The translations under genes and the position numbers were made by a program. The notes below the pieces were generated by a model. The model was given only the letters and a program-made list of their open reading frames with translations. It did not search any database and was not told the DNA's origin. 64,000 bases of DNA from Liolophura sinensis. Taxonomy: Eukaryota > Mollusca > Polyplacophora > Chitonida > Chitonidae. The stretch is from assembly GCF_032854445.1 (NCBI RefSeq), contig NC_088295.1, forward strand, positions 66,571,249 through 66,635,248. Reading direction: 5' to 3'. This document shows positions 50,450-62,399 of this stretch, one piece after another; within the stretch, counting starts at the first letter, position 1; each line of letters opens with the position of its first letter.

Positions 50450-53400
50450 TCTACCTACCATTTCGTACAGCATGGCTGTTCTGCCATCGTTTGAATAGTG
50501 CTTTGTGATTAATTTGTGACATTTCGACCACCAGGCGATGAAGAGTGCACTGGGGGGTCAACAAGTACGGTCAACGTCACCGTCGTTCCTTAATTATAGA
50601 CTCATTACAGGATCCAGGTTCCTGTAGTAATAGACCGGGTAGAGGACAGCAACAACTTGATGGGTTGAGCCTGCATCCGCCAGGCCTACTTCGGGTTAAT
50701 TTCCAAATGGTGGATCCCAGACAAAAGGTCTAGATGGAATGGCATTCCAGATAGTTAAATATCTGTTGAAACAGATATATGTTAAATAAAATGGTTTTTA
50801 CCCTAAATGTACTTTAACAGATAGCCACAGTTTATCTTGAATTCCCTAGGAAAACGTTGATACATACATGAAGGCCTAGTCATCAAGCCCAACGAAATGT
50901 CCCCAACGATAGCTCTGCGTTGCAAGAAAAGACAACACAATATGAAATTTCTGTGAAGTTAAAAGCAGTGAGCAAAGTAAGGGCACTGAGAAAGCCGAAA
51001 GGCTTCAGTGCAACACGGGAACACAGGTGTTTCCGCTGTGGTCAGCAGAAAAACCCTGTTTGCCTTTTAGCCATGAGAGCGTGGGGTACGCAATTTAGGC
51101 CTGCCTCTATCCATCTTTATACGAATAAACTATTCGTTGTATTCTTGTGATGGTATTTTGGAAAGAATAGTTTACAATTATAACTGGAATTAAGTCGGAT
51201 CAAAGCTGTTTAAGAAAACCAAGGTATATCAGGCACGAGTTCACATGCACTTGCATAACATATTCTTAGTCAGAGCCAAAACAATGGAATGATGTCAGAC
51301 ATGATATTGAGTCAATTGTCCTATCATTTCGCCTCCTTGACGAGATGGAACACATATGATAATCTAATCATACTAGCCTCAATCATTTTGCAATATCTAC
51401 GGCTGTGACATGTTTATTTCTCATGTCAACTATAAATGTCCAGGGAATCCTGACTTTGAAGATCTGTTGGTTTATTCTAGTTGAATCAATCAAAACACTA
51501 ATCATATTATCAAACACACACATCTAGAAACTGATCACAAGTTAGTACCATTCCATCGGACCGATAGTCAATAAAAATATTATAGGAGACCAATTTTTGT
51601 TTGATAGCTTTCACTGATATCGGTGATAGTTTATTCATAAAACATGAGCAGTGAACTGCTGAACGCTCTCTTTTCACAACAACACCATCAAAAAACAATA
51701 ACGGGCAGTCACACACAAGCCTTTTCACTTTAAGGCAACATCAAGAGCATCCTTGGCAAAATGCCAAAGAGAGTAGTATAGCAGTATTGGGCTACACGAC
51801 TGAATAAATGGAACAAGTTCGCTGCATCGGTTATGATACTGTAGCCAAGTCGATCATTGATACTTTTAATCTTTTGTCAGCGCGAATTAGAGTAGGAGTA
51901 ACATCATTACCTTCCTTAGCTCCCACTGGACATTCGGCTAGCAGGTCCGGATTGTTTTGACCTATTTTAAAAAAAAAAATAGTTCGGTCGATACATTCAG
52001 AAGTTAACTGGTTGGAATCATTGCCTCTACCTCCAAGTCGCGACTTTCATCTTTCATCCCCACGGGCGTCATCAACTGATATTGAGAAAAACTGTTTTAC
52101 CAGTACCTTTGAAACTTTGTATTCTCACCGCCTGGAGGGAGTATGGATTTTACAAGACACTCGTTGGTGTCTCAAAACGAGAAAAAATCAGTTTAACAAC
52201 TTCCAGTCACGAGAGATTTCATCGGATCACAAAAGGGCTAAAGGGCACGATGCCATGTGGAGATCTAAATTTATATTACCACCGACCAGCCAGAATATAA
52301 TATCAATTATTATATTCAATTCTCCCTTGTCTATTTTCGATAAGTAAAACATGATGGAATTTTCAATGTTATATGTGAGTGGTGAAATTTCCAATGATAC
52401 ATGTAAGCGATGGCGTAATTCCTCCACCCCCGGTGCTATAAACATATGGTGGAGAATTCATGCATTTGATCGTGTACAGCAACATATTGTATAACGATAC
52501 TAATACATATACAGACGACACAAGTCAAGCATCTTAGGTTGTACAATTTTTCTCGATTTCACATCCAGTATGGTACATTTACAAGTTCTTTAGGTGAACC
52601 TAAAGGTACTAAATACAGGTGCCGACAAGAACAGCAGCACGTAGTAAACAACATTTCCTAAGTACATGTAGTAATCCCACTTGTTGTTTTAATGCACTTG
52701 CGTGTTGCCACATACTGAGATAATTTACAAGGTGTAGAAGCAGTTTTAAGCCAAGGTGCGACTTTCATTTTTGCCTCAACAGGATGTATTGTCAAGGCTG
52801 TCAAGGGAAAATAAGTATTGGAAAAATTTGCACATGAATTTTCATGAGATATGTATTTCAAGACGAAGCGCTAAGAATTTGACGTTTTTTTTTCAATGTT
52901 ACTTATAAAAAAATTCCCAAAAGGTTAATATTAACGGTAGCTACTTTTACCTGGCACTTTAACCTCGTATTGAAGCCGCGTCAATTGATTGCAAATGTAT
53001 TGATTCAAAAGTGTAAGATATTAAATGTAAAACATATAAATACACTCAACGTTACTTCTCGCCGTACTTCTTACAGCTTGCCCTGCAGCGTAATTTTATA
53101 CGTACAAAGCTAGCATACATGTTGAATCCCAGGCCTACACCCTGGGTGGTATGACGTCAATATGCAGCGACTGGGCTGTCGCAACATCTGCTGTCTTTAG
53201 CATATCGTTTCTCTGGGGCACCACTATAAACATGCGGGCATTGGGACTGGAGTCACCGTCCATATATAATACAAGTACATGTAGAGTTTAAAGGGTCGTT
53301 CAAACCCAAGGGAACAAGCAAAGAAACAAAGAGACATCGCCCACGTATGGCTCAAGTGCATTTAATGAGGAAGGCGTCGTTAAACCCAAGGAAACAAGCA

Positions 53401-54100
53401 AATAAAGAACCGAATTGCATGTCATACATGGACATGCCAGGGAGGACATTGAAATTCATTATTTATTCATCCGGTTGAATAAGATACAAATGTTTACGTA
53501 AAGACTAGATAGTCAGTGTGGCTTTAAAGCATTTTCGAGATTATATGCATCCGTCTTTTGAATGTGTAAGTAATGCTCTAAGAAAGAAGAGTACGTATTA
53601 CCAGGGTATATCAGTGACAATTCTGTATAGATAAACAACCAGTGGCGTGTCTTCGTTTCCTTCGTTTCCGGTATGCTTCAGAACACAAGGAATTCCTAAT
53701 GAATGCTTTCCTATAAGGTGCAGTGTATTATTCACGAGCATCCGGCGATCCAAGATATATATAATCGATACTGCGATTTTGTAAACCAGCCAATCAATGG
53801 ATAAAAGTAACATGCTCGTTCTCCGTTGTCGATTTCTTTAACAGTGGAATTTCAGATTCGATTTTTTTTTCCTCTATGCCTAAAATTATTCACATTCACC
53901 TCTACTTCCTGAGGTAATGCAGTGTGCAATATCCTTCCGCCACCTCACCAAAAAGAAAGCGTGCGTATATCAGATAATGATAACATCATGCATATTTTCC
54001 TGACTTGTGTAATGAACAGAATGTAATACAAAGAAGATGTATGCCATTTACACCGTGTGGATGATATAAATTATTTTCAAATGAACTCCAATGAATTTAA
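50450..54100. other. Intergenic DNA downstream of the receptor gene
   Basis: No supported feature. The ORFs 50545-50733, 50920-51150 and 52012-52347 were inspected and show nothing recognisable. Confidence 0.45.
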
Positions 54101-54104
54101 ACTC

Positions 54105-54262
54105 ATGTGAGGAAACCGGGCATAGTCCGATGGAAACCCACGACCATCTGCAGGTTGCAGATGGAGAGGAAACCAGCACAGCGACTGCATTGATGGAAGA
54201 TTCCTGGGTCATTGCGCCGCGCTGGTGTGGTAACCTCCTCGGCCACGGAGGCCCCTGCGAAA
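54105..54262 (-). mobile_element. SINE-B body and head, tail lost
   Basis: GAGGAAACCGGGCATAGTCC, ACCCACGACCATCTGCAGG, then a head with GCGCCGCGCTGG and the reverse complement of a GGCCGAGGAGG-type tRNA-like start. Both overlapping ORFs here are repeat-derived. Confidence 0.65.
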
Positions 54263-55203
54263 AATGGAGACCCCTGAAAGAATGCACAAATTTGAAATCA
54301 GCAGTTTCTTAATAATACGACTATATGTCGATTCACATATCCTATTAACAATTTCGAGCACAATCAAAGCATTTTTCCAATTTCACCAAAAATAATCGCC
54401 AGTTTATGTAATACGATTTGCATCTATGTGTTAGTGGTCATTCAGTTGATTTTAATTAAAAATGTACAGTACATGCATGTTAAGTTAGAATCAGTTTAAC
54501 ACAAAACCATGGCGATGGTCATTTGATGTGTTAGTTAACTCGCCAACACCTGAAGTAGTTTATCTCTGTCCTTTTCTTTCATTTAATATACATCAGTGTG
54601 CATTTAGTAGGCAGACATCTTACCTAAGAAGCCTCAGATTCAGAGTCACTCAATGATTGGACAAAAGACGATTTATACTATTTCTTTAATCCACATTACA
54701 GTGTAGCTTTAAGAAAGCAACAAAACATCACATCTGCTAAACTCGAAAAGGGCGTAGAATGAAATATGGTGAAAACGTTCACAATGGTTCATAGTTCCCA
54801 CGGTATATTTCAATGGTCAGTACAACAAGCAAATAACTGCTCCAAATATTATTGTTATTGAACAACAAAGTCAAACACTACATTTCTAAAGTTGCCTGCC
54901 TTTGAACGATTTCGCTATTTTCAGTGCCAATCCTATTTTTCAAAAATAGGCCTATGCAAGCGAAATGGGACACATGGAAAGAAAGCATTGTCAAAAAAGC
55001 CGAAATCAATATGAATGCTTTTGAAAAACATGATTTTTAACCGTGCGTATTTTTAACGAATTGAATGAGAACGAAATAGCCTGTCGGAAAAACACCGAAC
55101 TCCATTAAGTTGAAATTCAACTTGTTTTTCTTTGTCTGGGGAATTCCTAGTTTAACTACCCCGAGACATGGCACAATGTGTTATTTAAAGACGTCAGGTT
55201 GGT

Positions 55204-55460
55204 CTAAAGCTTTGACACCGCAGCTTTGTCGCCGTCAGGAGAGGATATCTTTAATCTTTCTTTGGACGAGGTTCGTAAGCTCGTATAAGCCGTCGTTGAT
55301 CTCTCCGTAGAAAATCTGGTTTTGAAAAAGTTAATGTCTCCCAATTGGTTAGAGCCAAAACAGCATCTACATAGAGTCCTCTTGAAGGCATGTCGGTATT
55401 TCCTGGACATCAAGTTGTAGAGAATAGGATTTACTGTAGAGCTGAAGAAATACAACACAC
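55204..55460 (-). CDS. Neuropeptide GPCR (capa/pyrokinin/neuromedin-U receptor type), last exon: TM7, helix 8, C-tail
   Basis: Terminal coding exon of a class A G-protein-coupled receptor for a neuropeptide, acting in the plasma membrane. Read on the minus strand it opens after a strong acceptor (run of T, then CAG at 55461-55463) with two bases that complete a split Gly codon. It encodes TM7 with the hallmark NPILYN (NPxxY) motif preceded by GVLYFFSSTV, then helix 8 (KYRHAFKRTLCRCC) with cysteines suited to palmitoylation, then a Ser/Thr-rich cytoplasmic tail ending in AVSKL and a stop at 55204-55206. The exon is 257 nt, about 84 whole codons plus stop. TM7 and helix 8 wording fits the capa/pyrokinin/NMU receptor family best; the exact ligand cannot be told from this part. 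Open frame upstream of 55460 (to 55656) is intronic. No clear polyadenylation signal was found close downstream. Confidence 0.9.
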
Positions 55461-58227
55461 CTGAAAAAAAGGACACGAAGAAAAACAAAGAGATATTAGA
55501 AAGGTCAAGACAGAGAAAACGTTTTAAAATGATTTCATGGGGAACAGTTGTAATTCTTTGGGCCCAGACGTTTAGAATCATAGTAGACGGAAAATCCCAC
55601 AAAATGCTGGCTGTTGTTGCATGGTATATTACGACTTGGACTTTAGACAAGGACACAAAGGCAAGTATAGGTCTCCCTGAACATTTGCAAGTGCATTACA
55701 ATGGTGGTATAAAAATATGTTACCAGTAACAGTGAGCTTTGAAACACTGGTTGTTTTAGAGGCAAGTGTAATGTAATAATTACCCTGCTAAAATTGATTT
55801 TCAAGAACGAACATTCATTCTTAAACTCTAACGTTGCATAACGTTTAGTCTTGTATAAGTTCGTCACATATTAATTCTCAAAGGAGTAAAAAATGGAAGA
55901 CTACAGGATAGAGATTAAACCTAGGACAACGGCGAAAATGTGTTAAGTGTTAATCTCGGGCTTTCTGGCTTTATTTCAACTGTTCAAGTAAATGCTTAAA
56001 TAGCAACTATTTACATATCTAATCGCACAGGCATGTGAACTCCAATAGAAGTAACTACAGAAGGTAAATACTAATGTGAACGGCATAAAAAAAATGCATG
56101 CGTCTTGGGGAAGTGTAATATCGGTGTGGTATTTTATGAAAAGATGCGTGGACAAAATCTTGTCAACAGACAGACAGACGGACAGACACAGTGATTAAAT
56201 TATATCCCCTTCCCCATCCCCCTTAACTTTGTTATAGGATGAATAAACTTATTCGGTGCAGTCTCCAGTAATTTACTCTGTATTCATAAAAATAACGTGA
56301 CAATATTCTCGTTGATTAAGTGTGGTTTAACGAGAGACGTTATCCCGGCGATCTGACACTGATGGGGTGGTTGAGCAGAACCAGGGCACAGAACCTGCTC
56401 TAAAATAACCCTCTAGCTATCCTCAACTCCTGCTTTTACTGCCATTCTAATTGACCAGTAACAAGCTGATCTCAATTAGATAACCAGGGCACAGATGCGG
56501 GAGCAGTTTAGTATTTCCGGTGTGAACCGATTGAAGCCGCTCTCCAAAGCAAGGTAACTAGATGAGTGATCTACGAGGGGGTATTTAAGACTACTTTGAG
56601 CTACACATTAAGGAGACACGTCACTGGAGACCTGGTCCGTGAAATAGAGCGTTAAGAATCACGTTTAACCTACACCATTCCTTTCGGTAGGTAATGATAA
56701 TATATGATAATGCGTTTTTAAGTGTCACACAACAATTTAAGTGTCAATCTGTACTTAATACTAGGCGAGTATTCGCTGGAGCATTGGGCTATTTACCTAT
56801 CTCTAAATGTGGTTTTAAGCCTAATCTTTTCACCACTGACCGGATTTTGGCCTAACACGGGGTCTTCACAAATTGCAGGAGGCCATAACATACTTGAAAT
56901 AAGCGATATTACCCTTCGAACAGTAAACTATGTCTAAAGTAGTGTAATTTTGGTATTTAACAATTATTTACATTTCGACTATTGCCTGTTATTCTATACT
57001 ACGGTGGCCTTGAAAAGGAAGGGTTTCTTAGAAAGCCGTAATTTTTGTTAAAAGCACTTGGAAGTCAATTTATAACTAACTTTCCACGAGAGCCCTATGC
57101 CCTTTTAGTACCAAATTCCATAGGGACATTTTCTTGCACGAGGCAGGGTGCAAATCGAATGTATCTTAATTAAACCCTCTGTCATGGTCGGTGTAAATGA
57201 AATTACTATAACCATCAATGAGTGAAATTGCCAACATTCTACGGGTCTATGTGCCCTACAGTACTCTAAATCATTTTGAACACCACATTCCATATTTGGT
57301 ACAGTATCTTAAATTATTGCTTTTTTAACATTTTTATACATTTATTTCTTATGGGTAAAATGCATCCATGACACTTTCTTCTGGGGTGGTTTACTTTAAA
57401 GTTACTGGCAATGCCAATTTCACAGGAAACCGCTTGCCATTTTACCATCCCAGTTAACTTTCGCCTCCACGCACTTTCGCCTACATGTACTTATAAAGCA
57501 AATATAACAGTTCTTTTTTATTTAATAGCCATCAACCCAGCCACCCTAAGAGCGACAATAAAGTCACAATCGATTACTACGCTTTTTTAATAATCGTGTC
57601 TCGTCTCGTAAAATAATCGTATTTTAGCCGATGTGGTACTTCAGGCCGGCGATGCTAAACCAACTGCCAATCTTCCCATCGACAATTAAAAAAACCCTTG
57701 TTTCCTGTGACTGTTTGAGTCCAACTGCTTTTATACTCTCTACACATTAGAGAGTTCCGGTGAAATGATTACAACCCACCGACAAAAGCTTAGACGCACT
57801 ATTTCCTCATACCAGAAGTTTAGTCATGCCTACTTTGCTTTTAGCGTTGACCTTAAAACACGAAGTATAGACATTGCTTTTATTTTAATCGTTTAATTTT
57901 CCACAAAAGTACATTTTTTCTCCTTTAAAGTCAAACAATTCAAAGTAAAGTCTTTTATATGATTCATTTGTTTATGTTAACTTATTTCCGCTTAGAATTT
58001 TTGGGTTTATATTAACATACTTATATAGTAATTTATTTATTTGCATGTTGCTTAACGAAATGAAATGAAAATGAAATGCTAATTTGTTTATCTGAATGAC
58101 ATTTATTCGCCATTCGCAAGAAAAAAAATTTAAAACAGATACTTCATGAATAGATAGTTTCTGACCATAGCACTGCTAGTGGCATTATCATAATTGCGAT
58201 CACAATATTGCTATATTAATTGAAGGG

Positions 58228-58449
58228 CTAGTTTCCTGGAGGGAAATCGGAGCGCACAGAGTAAGCCATCTTCCTTTGGCGAGTAAGTGGCAAACCCTCC
58301 CGTGCAGCTGCAATGCAGAGAGCGAGCTCAAAGTGTTTCCGTTTGACATAAAGCTCGGCATAAACGAGAGCTACATGTAACTCAATACTCAAATCAACTG
58401 GTCTTACGGAGTTGGCCCAAGTCGTTGATCGCAATACGGTTTTAAGCAT
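58228..58449 (-). CDS. TPR-like ORF within the receptor intron, possible exon or fragment
   Basis: A 73-codon frame inside the 5.3 kb receptor intron, same strand. Residues about 25-55 (HVALVYAELYVKRKHFELAL then CIAAAREGLP) fit the tetratricopeptide pattern of small and aromatic positions: Ala/Tyr in helix A, His-Phe before helix B, Ala-Leu, and a closing Pro. The surrounding 350 bases are richer in GC than the rest of the intron. A second overlapping ORF on the plus strand (58412-58786) shows nothing recognisable. It could be a nested or captured exon of another gene, or a chance frame; a single TPR-like match is weak evidence. Confidence 0.18.
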   Translation of the reverse strand: MLKTVLRSTTWANSVRPVDLSIELHVALVYAELYVKRKHFELALCIAAAREGLPLTRQRKMAYSVRSDFPPGN

Positions 58450-59398
58450 AGCGGGGATACATGTAAAGAAAGGAGAGCAACTTTATTTGAGTCGAGTTGT
58501 TATTTCGCATACACGGGCGCTTAGGAGCCGAAGCTACAGTCTCGTGGAGTCCAGAGGGTCTTTAAGGTTACATGAGTGCATTGATTTTCCTTACTGTTTA
58601 TGTAGTAATTTTTTCAACTTCAACCTCAAAAATATATATGTCCTAACGTTCGCGTGGTACAATAACATACCCACGTGTAACCTGCACTTTTCTCCACAAC
58701 ATATCAAAAATCAACCCAGCATAACCACTATTTTTTGGAGTTGTGGTTGCTGCAAGTTAAGTCATAGCATTTTGTTATCATTGTAACCTCTAGTGGGGTA
58801 GGAAGTAATACTGGCAAAAAAGTGTTTAGTTCTATCCAAACAAACAAAATTCTGATATATTTTGACTAGGTGCAAACTAACAGTGCAGCAATTTATAGCG
58901 CACCAACAACCTAAAATGTCCGTATGGCAGTATTATCCAATCGGTGTTCCTTCACTCTTTAGTTCGGAAGCAAATCTTGGACCCATTTGCCTGAATTGCG
59001 CATGTGTCACCTTAAGCACCAGTGTATGCCCAGCTTATGCTAAGCACATCCATAAACTTAATGTAAAACGAACTGAACGACACCAGGGGCGATGGAGATT
59101 ACTTATTGTCAGCAAGGTCACGAGAACAATGGAAGCAGTGGGATTTTGAAGATATCCTGGCCGAGGCCAAGACTGCAGCAAGACCGCGTGGGTGCTAGCG
59201 ATTAGACGACAAGTATCTTCACAAAGGGGCAAGTTGATTGTAAACCACAGGGACGTATTCTACTGACCAGTTCAAATCGGTATAAGGGTGGTTCTTCAGC
59301 CTTCAGTTTTCATATACATCTCACATGGATATAGTTAATCGTTACGAGCAGGCATTTTGTTGGCCATACTCGTTGTATTTAGGAATGCTGATGTAACT

Positions 59399-59415
59399 CC
59401 CCCCCCCCCCCCCCC
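59399..59415 (+). repeat. Poly-C run (17 bases)
   Basis: Uninterrupted C17 inside the receptor intron; equals poly-G on the transcribed sense strand. Confidence 0.9.
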
Positions 59416-60763
59416 TATGCAGATGACAGTTCGTTCCGCAGTTCAAATGCATTATCGATTTATACCGTTCCTGTCGTCTGCATGAATAGGTCAACGACAT
59501 CGGTATGGCATCTTGATTTCAGAGGCCTTTGGTTCGCTGACAGGAATTTAATAGTTAGCAGTGCCTTAACCTTAAAGCGATACGACACGACCAATTTTAA
59601 AATTGAAGGGATAAACTTGGGACTAGACCTGTGAAAAGCCCAGCTCCATGGCGATTTATGGTAAATATTATCTGTTTACTGCGATGGTTAAGAGAAACTA
59701 TTGATCTCTGAATCACATCCTGTTACACCAGAGTATACCATCCAAACGCTAATGCAGATCTTCGCATATAACTAAAGTTATTTGCGTGAACACGCGCTAA
59801 ACGCCTAAAGGGATATAACCGACTGGTGTGCCTATCAGTCAACGTACTAAATGTTTAAATATTTTACATCCAGGGATTCAAGCATAATAAGCCTACCTAA
59901 AGGTATCACCGTTCCTGTTATCATCATTAATAAGGATGTGCTTTGGGATATGCTTATGGGTTAAGCAGTAGGTATTACTGCACGCACACGTAAACGCTTT
60001 CAAAAGACCTGCATTTAATTTAAAAAATTGGCTCGGTGAGATCATGTCCGGCGGGTTTACTAAGTCATTGATGTAGTGCAGTGTTTAATAGAGTTCTAAG
60101 GCCATATATTTAGTCCAGTCTAACCAGATAAGAAGATCGGCAAGCTATAAATAGCGCGTTAATCTTTCCCTGGTGAAACAATAAATAATTCCATGGCCTT
60201 GGAATTTGAGATAATTCGATAAGCTGCACGTGATTATCATTTGGTGAGCTCGAGTGACCACGCAGAATGATTACTGTCACCTTCATTAGAACTTTGTGGT
60301 AGAGTATTACTTGGTAGCAAGCTGAATTCAAACTGCCACCTGCAGTAACTGACATTCACCATTGTGTACATTTGTGCATTTCTTAATATGACAGGTTGTC
60401 ATCTGCATTTCCCATATCGTACACGCATGTCTCGGCGGGAATCATTGTGTAACAGACTAATATATTCGATGTCTTCAGGATGAGAATGAATGAATTCCAC
60501 GCTGATACATGGGGCGTTCCATCAAATGTTGACAGTAACAGAGGTGTTTCTCGATCCACTGATACTGGACAATCAGGCCTCACCGCCGGTGAGAAAACTA
60601 GATTCTTGGCTTGGAAACTGCGATTGACAGCGACGATGTATCTGCCACCTCGAGAACAAACAACCCATTACATTGGTGAGAAAAGCCGACCATGGGACTA
60701 AAAGATTGACCTCGAATTGCACAGGAAAATCAAGTCAGCCAAGAGCAGTCTTTAGTTCCTTAC

Positions 60764-60895
60764 CTGACAAGTAGAATATATGAGTTTGGATGTTGAGCAA
60801 TTGTTCGGTCCAGTCTTGAGGTTGTACATACACCGTCATCAACCGTTGGGTATGGAACGGCGCCCAGCACAGAAAGAAGGCCACCACTACGGCAA
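60764..60895 (-). CDS. Neuropeptide GPCR (capa/pyrokinin/neuromedin-U receptor type), internal exon: TM6 and extracellular loop 3
   Basis: Penultimate coding exon of the receptor that ends at 55204. Acceptor: pyrimidine-rich CTCCTTTCAG just 5' on the minus strand (60896-60905). Donor: CAG|GTAAGG at 60763. The 132-nt exon starts and ends in phase 1. It encodes AVVVAFFLCWAPFHTQRLM, a TM6 with the CWxP toggle motif and the PFHxQRL signature seen in capa/pyrokinin receptors, followed by extracellular loop 3 and the start of TM7 (IQTHIFYLS). Joining across the 5.3 kb intron completes the Gly codon to give LSGVLYFF, so phase and protein homology both support the junction. The first codon lacks its first base, so a further exon must supply TM1-TM5. 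None was found between 60896 and 64000, so the gene is cut by the window edge. Confidence 0.9.
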
Positions 60896-61328
60896 CTGAA
60901 AGGAGATTGGCACAGGTCCATCGTGAGTGCATTAATGATATATGGCAGATATCACAGCTACAATCAAATATTGTACACCACATTGTCATGGCAATGGAAG
61001 TGATGGCGTTTGTTACACCGTGCGATAAAATGATACACCAGTAATGAAACATTCACCTGTAATGCAGTACAATTTCTGTGTAATGTACGTTATATCACTG
61101 TAAAATTTGAACCATAGGTCAATAAATCCCCGCTTTTTGTAATAAATATTTTCATGTATTGTAATTTGTACGTGAGTAATGTAATGGAAGATTTATGCGG
61201 TATGTGTGTATAGGTATTACTGTATGCTTATCCAAATGCTTGGAGGAATATGTATGTCGTTTGGAGTAATTTCTAACAGGAAATCTTATTGTACCCATTG
61301 CAAACCCTAGACTATCTGTTGTTGTTGC

Positions 61329-61582
61329 CGCTGCCTCGCTTGGCTCAGCACTGAGAGATTGGAGCAAGGAAACACGACAATTTAACCCGGTGTCAATATA
61401 ATGTGACTCGGTGGGGTGTTATATCTGGTGTCTTCGATATGATACTTCCGTGGCAGGAGCACATTGGCCACATGGACTTGCCCTGTCTAAAGAAGACAGT
61501 TTACGCACACACATCGATGCCCCCCTCATATGAACGTCCTCATATGACTGAAAATTTGTTATGCACGACGTAAACCTCAAAG
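61329..61582 (+). mobile_element. SINE-A copy, 5'-truncated
   Basis: Lacks the tRNA-like head, starts in the body (CCTCGCTTGGC), passes through GTGTCAATATAATG and GGTGTCTTC, and ends with CATATGACTGAAAATTTG and ACGACGTAAACC. It belongs to the same subfamily as the 775-1048 copy, distinct in the middle from the two full-length copies. It lies between the receptor TM6 exon and the Tc1 fossil. Confidence 0.8.
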
Positions 61583-61739
61583 TTACATAAAAACCTAGAC
61601 TCTTTGATAAGTTTTGTCTGTATGTCTGTTTGTCTCTATATTACGTGGAGATGAAATTTGTACTAAATACAGTACACTGTGAATATTACGTACCCCATGT
61701 ACTAAACTGACGGCCAAAAGAAAAGTTCAAATTAATTTC

Positions 61740-62389
61740 TTTTGCCAAAGCAAAAAACAGGATGACTGAAGATTAATATATTGAAAAGATCAATGACTTG
61801 AGATATTGAAAGTCTTGAGTAAGAACGGACAAAGCAGCCCTCAAATCGCTTTCCTAGTGAACAAGAGAACTGCCGCCACCTCCTGGACGCAAGATGCAGC
61901 CGTTCGTTTGCCTCTTCGACGGTAAACTCGCTGTCTGCCATCGGCTCAGAACAGGCAGAAGCGGCTTTCATCCGTGAAAACAACACTTTGCCAATCACGT
62001 CGCTGCCAACGGCGTACAATTCGAGCCTATCGCAACCTTTTCGACGATGTTCGTCTGTCAACAATGGCCCACTGAATGGTCGATAGGCCCTAATTCCGTG
62101 AGCCATGAGTCTCCTGGACACGGTCTGCCGACTGACCCTGTGTCCTAAGGCATTGATTGACGATGCCGTCACTGTCAGGAAGCGCATCCTCAGGTGTAAG
62201 GTGCGCAGGTATCCGTCTTCTCTAGGCGTAGTTACCCTAGGCCTGCCTGTTCTTGGCCTGTCTGATGTCTGCACTGTCTGTGTGTAACGTTGCATCAAGT
62301 TTGACCGTTACACGACAGCAGCCAAAGGTCCCAGCAATGAATGTCATACCCAAGGCCTTCCCGCGTTGTTCTGGAGTCAATCCAGGCAT
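61740..62389 (-). pseudogene. Tc1/mariner-like transposase fossil (frameshifted, truncated)
   Basis: Remains of a DD(34)E transposase. The start at 62389 reads MPGLTPEQRGKALGM, the first helix-turn-helix of Tc1-like proteins. A frameshift near 62290 moves the homology to a second frame with SDRPRTGRPRVTTPREDGYL, the GRPR AT-hook-like motif and second paired-type HTH, continuing through RAYRPFSGPLLTDEHRRK. From about 62040 the homology moves to a third frame that reads RRWQRRDWQSVVFTDESRF, holding the first catalytic Asp (TDES), interrupted by in-frame stops on both sides. The homology stops near 61850, so the second catalytic Asp and the Glu are missing. Only about half of a normal 340-residue transposase remains, and it cannot be active. 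No matching terminal inverted repeat was found on the 5' side (62400-62760). It lies in the upstream intron or flank of the receptor gene, same strand. Confidence 0.85.
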
Positions 62390-62399
62390 TACTTTGGTG

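Larger units (their letters stand above)
55461..60763 (-). other. Intron of the neuropeptide GPCR gene (5.3 kb)
   Basis: GT-AG intron in phase 1 between the TM6 exon and the TM7/tail exon. It holds a 17-base poly-C run (59399-59415), a short GACA-rich tract near 56167-56187 and a TPR-like ORF on the same strand (58228-58449). No SINE copy was recognised in it, unlike most other stretches of this size in the window. Confidence 0.8.

Noticed and set aside
61152-61367. Possible upstream receptor exon (71-codon minus-strand ORF)
   Set aside because: Its start overlaps the truncated SINE-A at 61329-61582 and no receptor homology or suitable phase-1 donor was seen.
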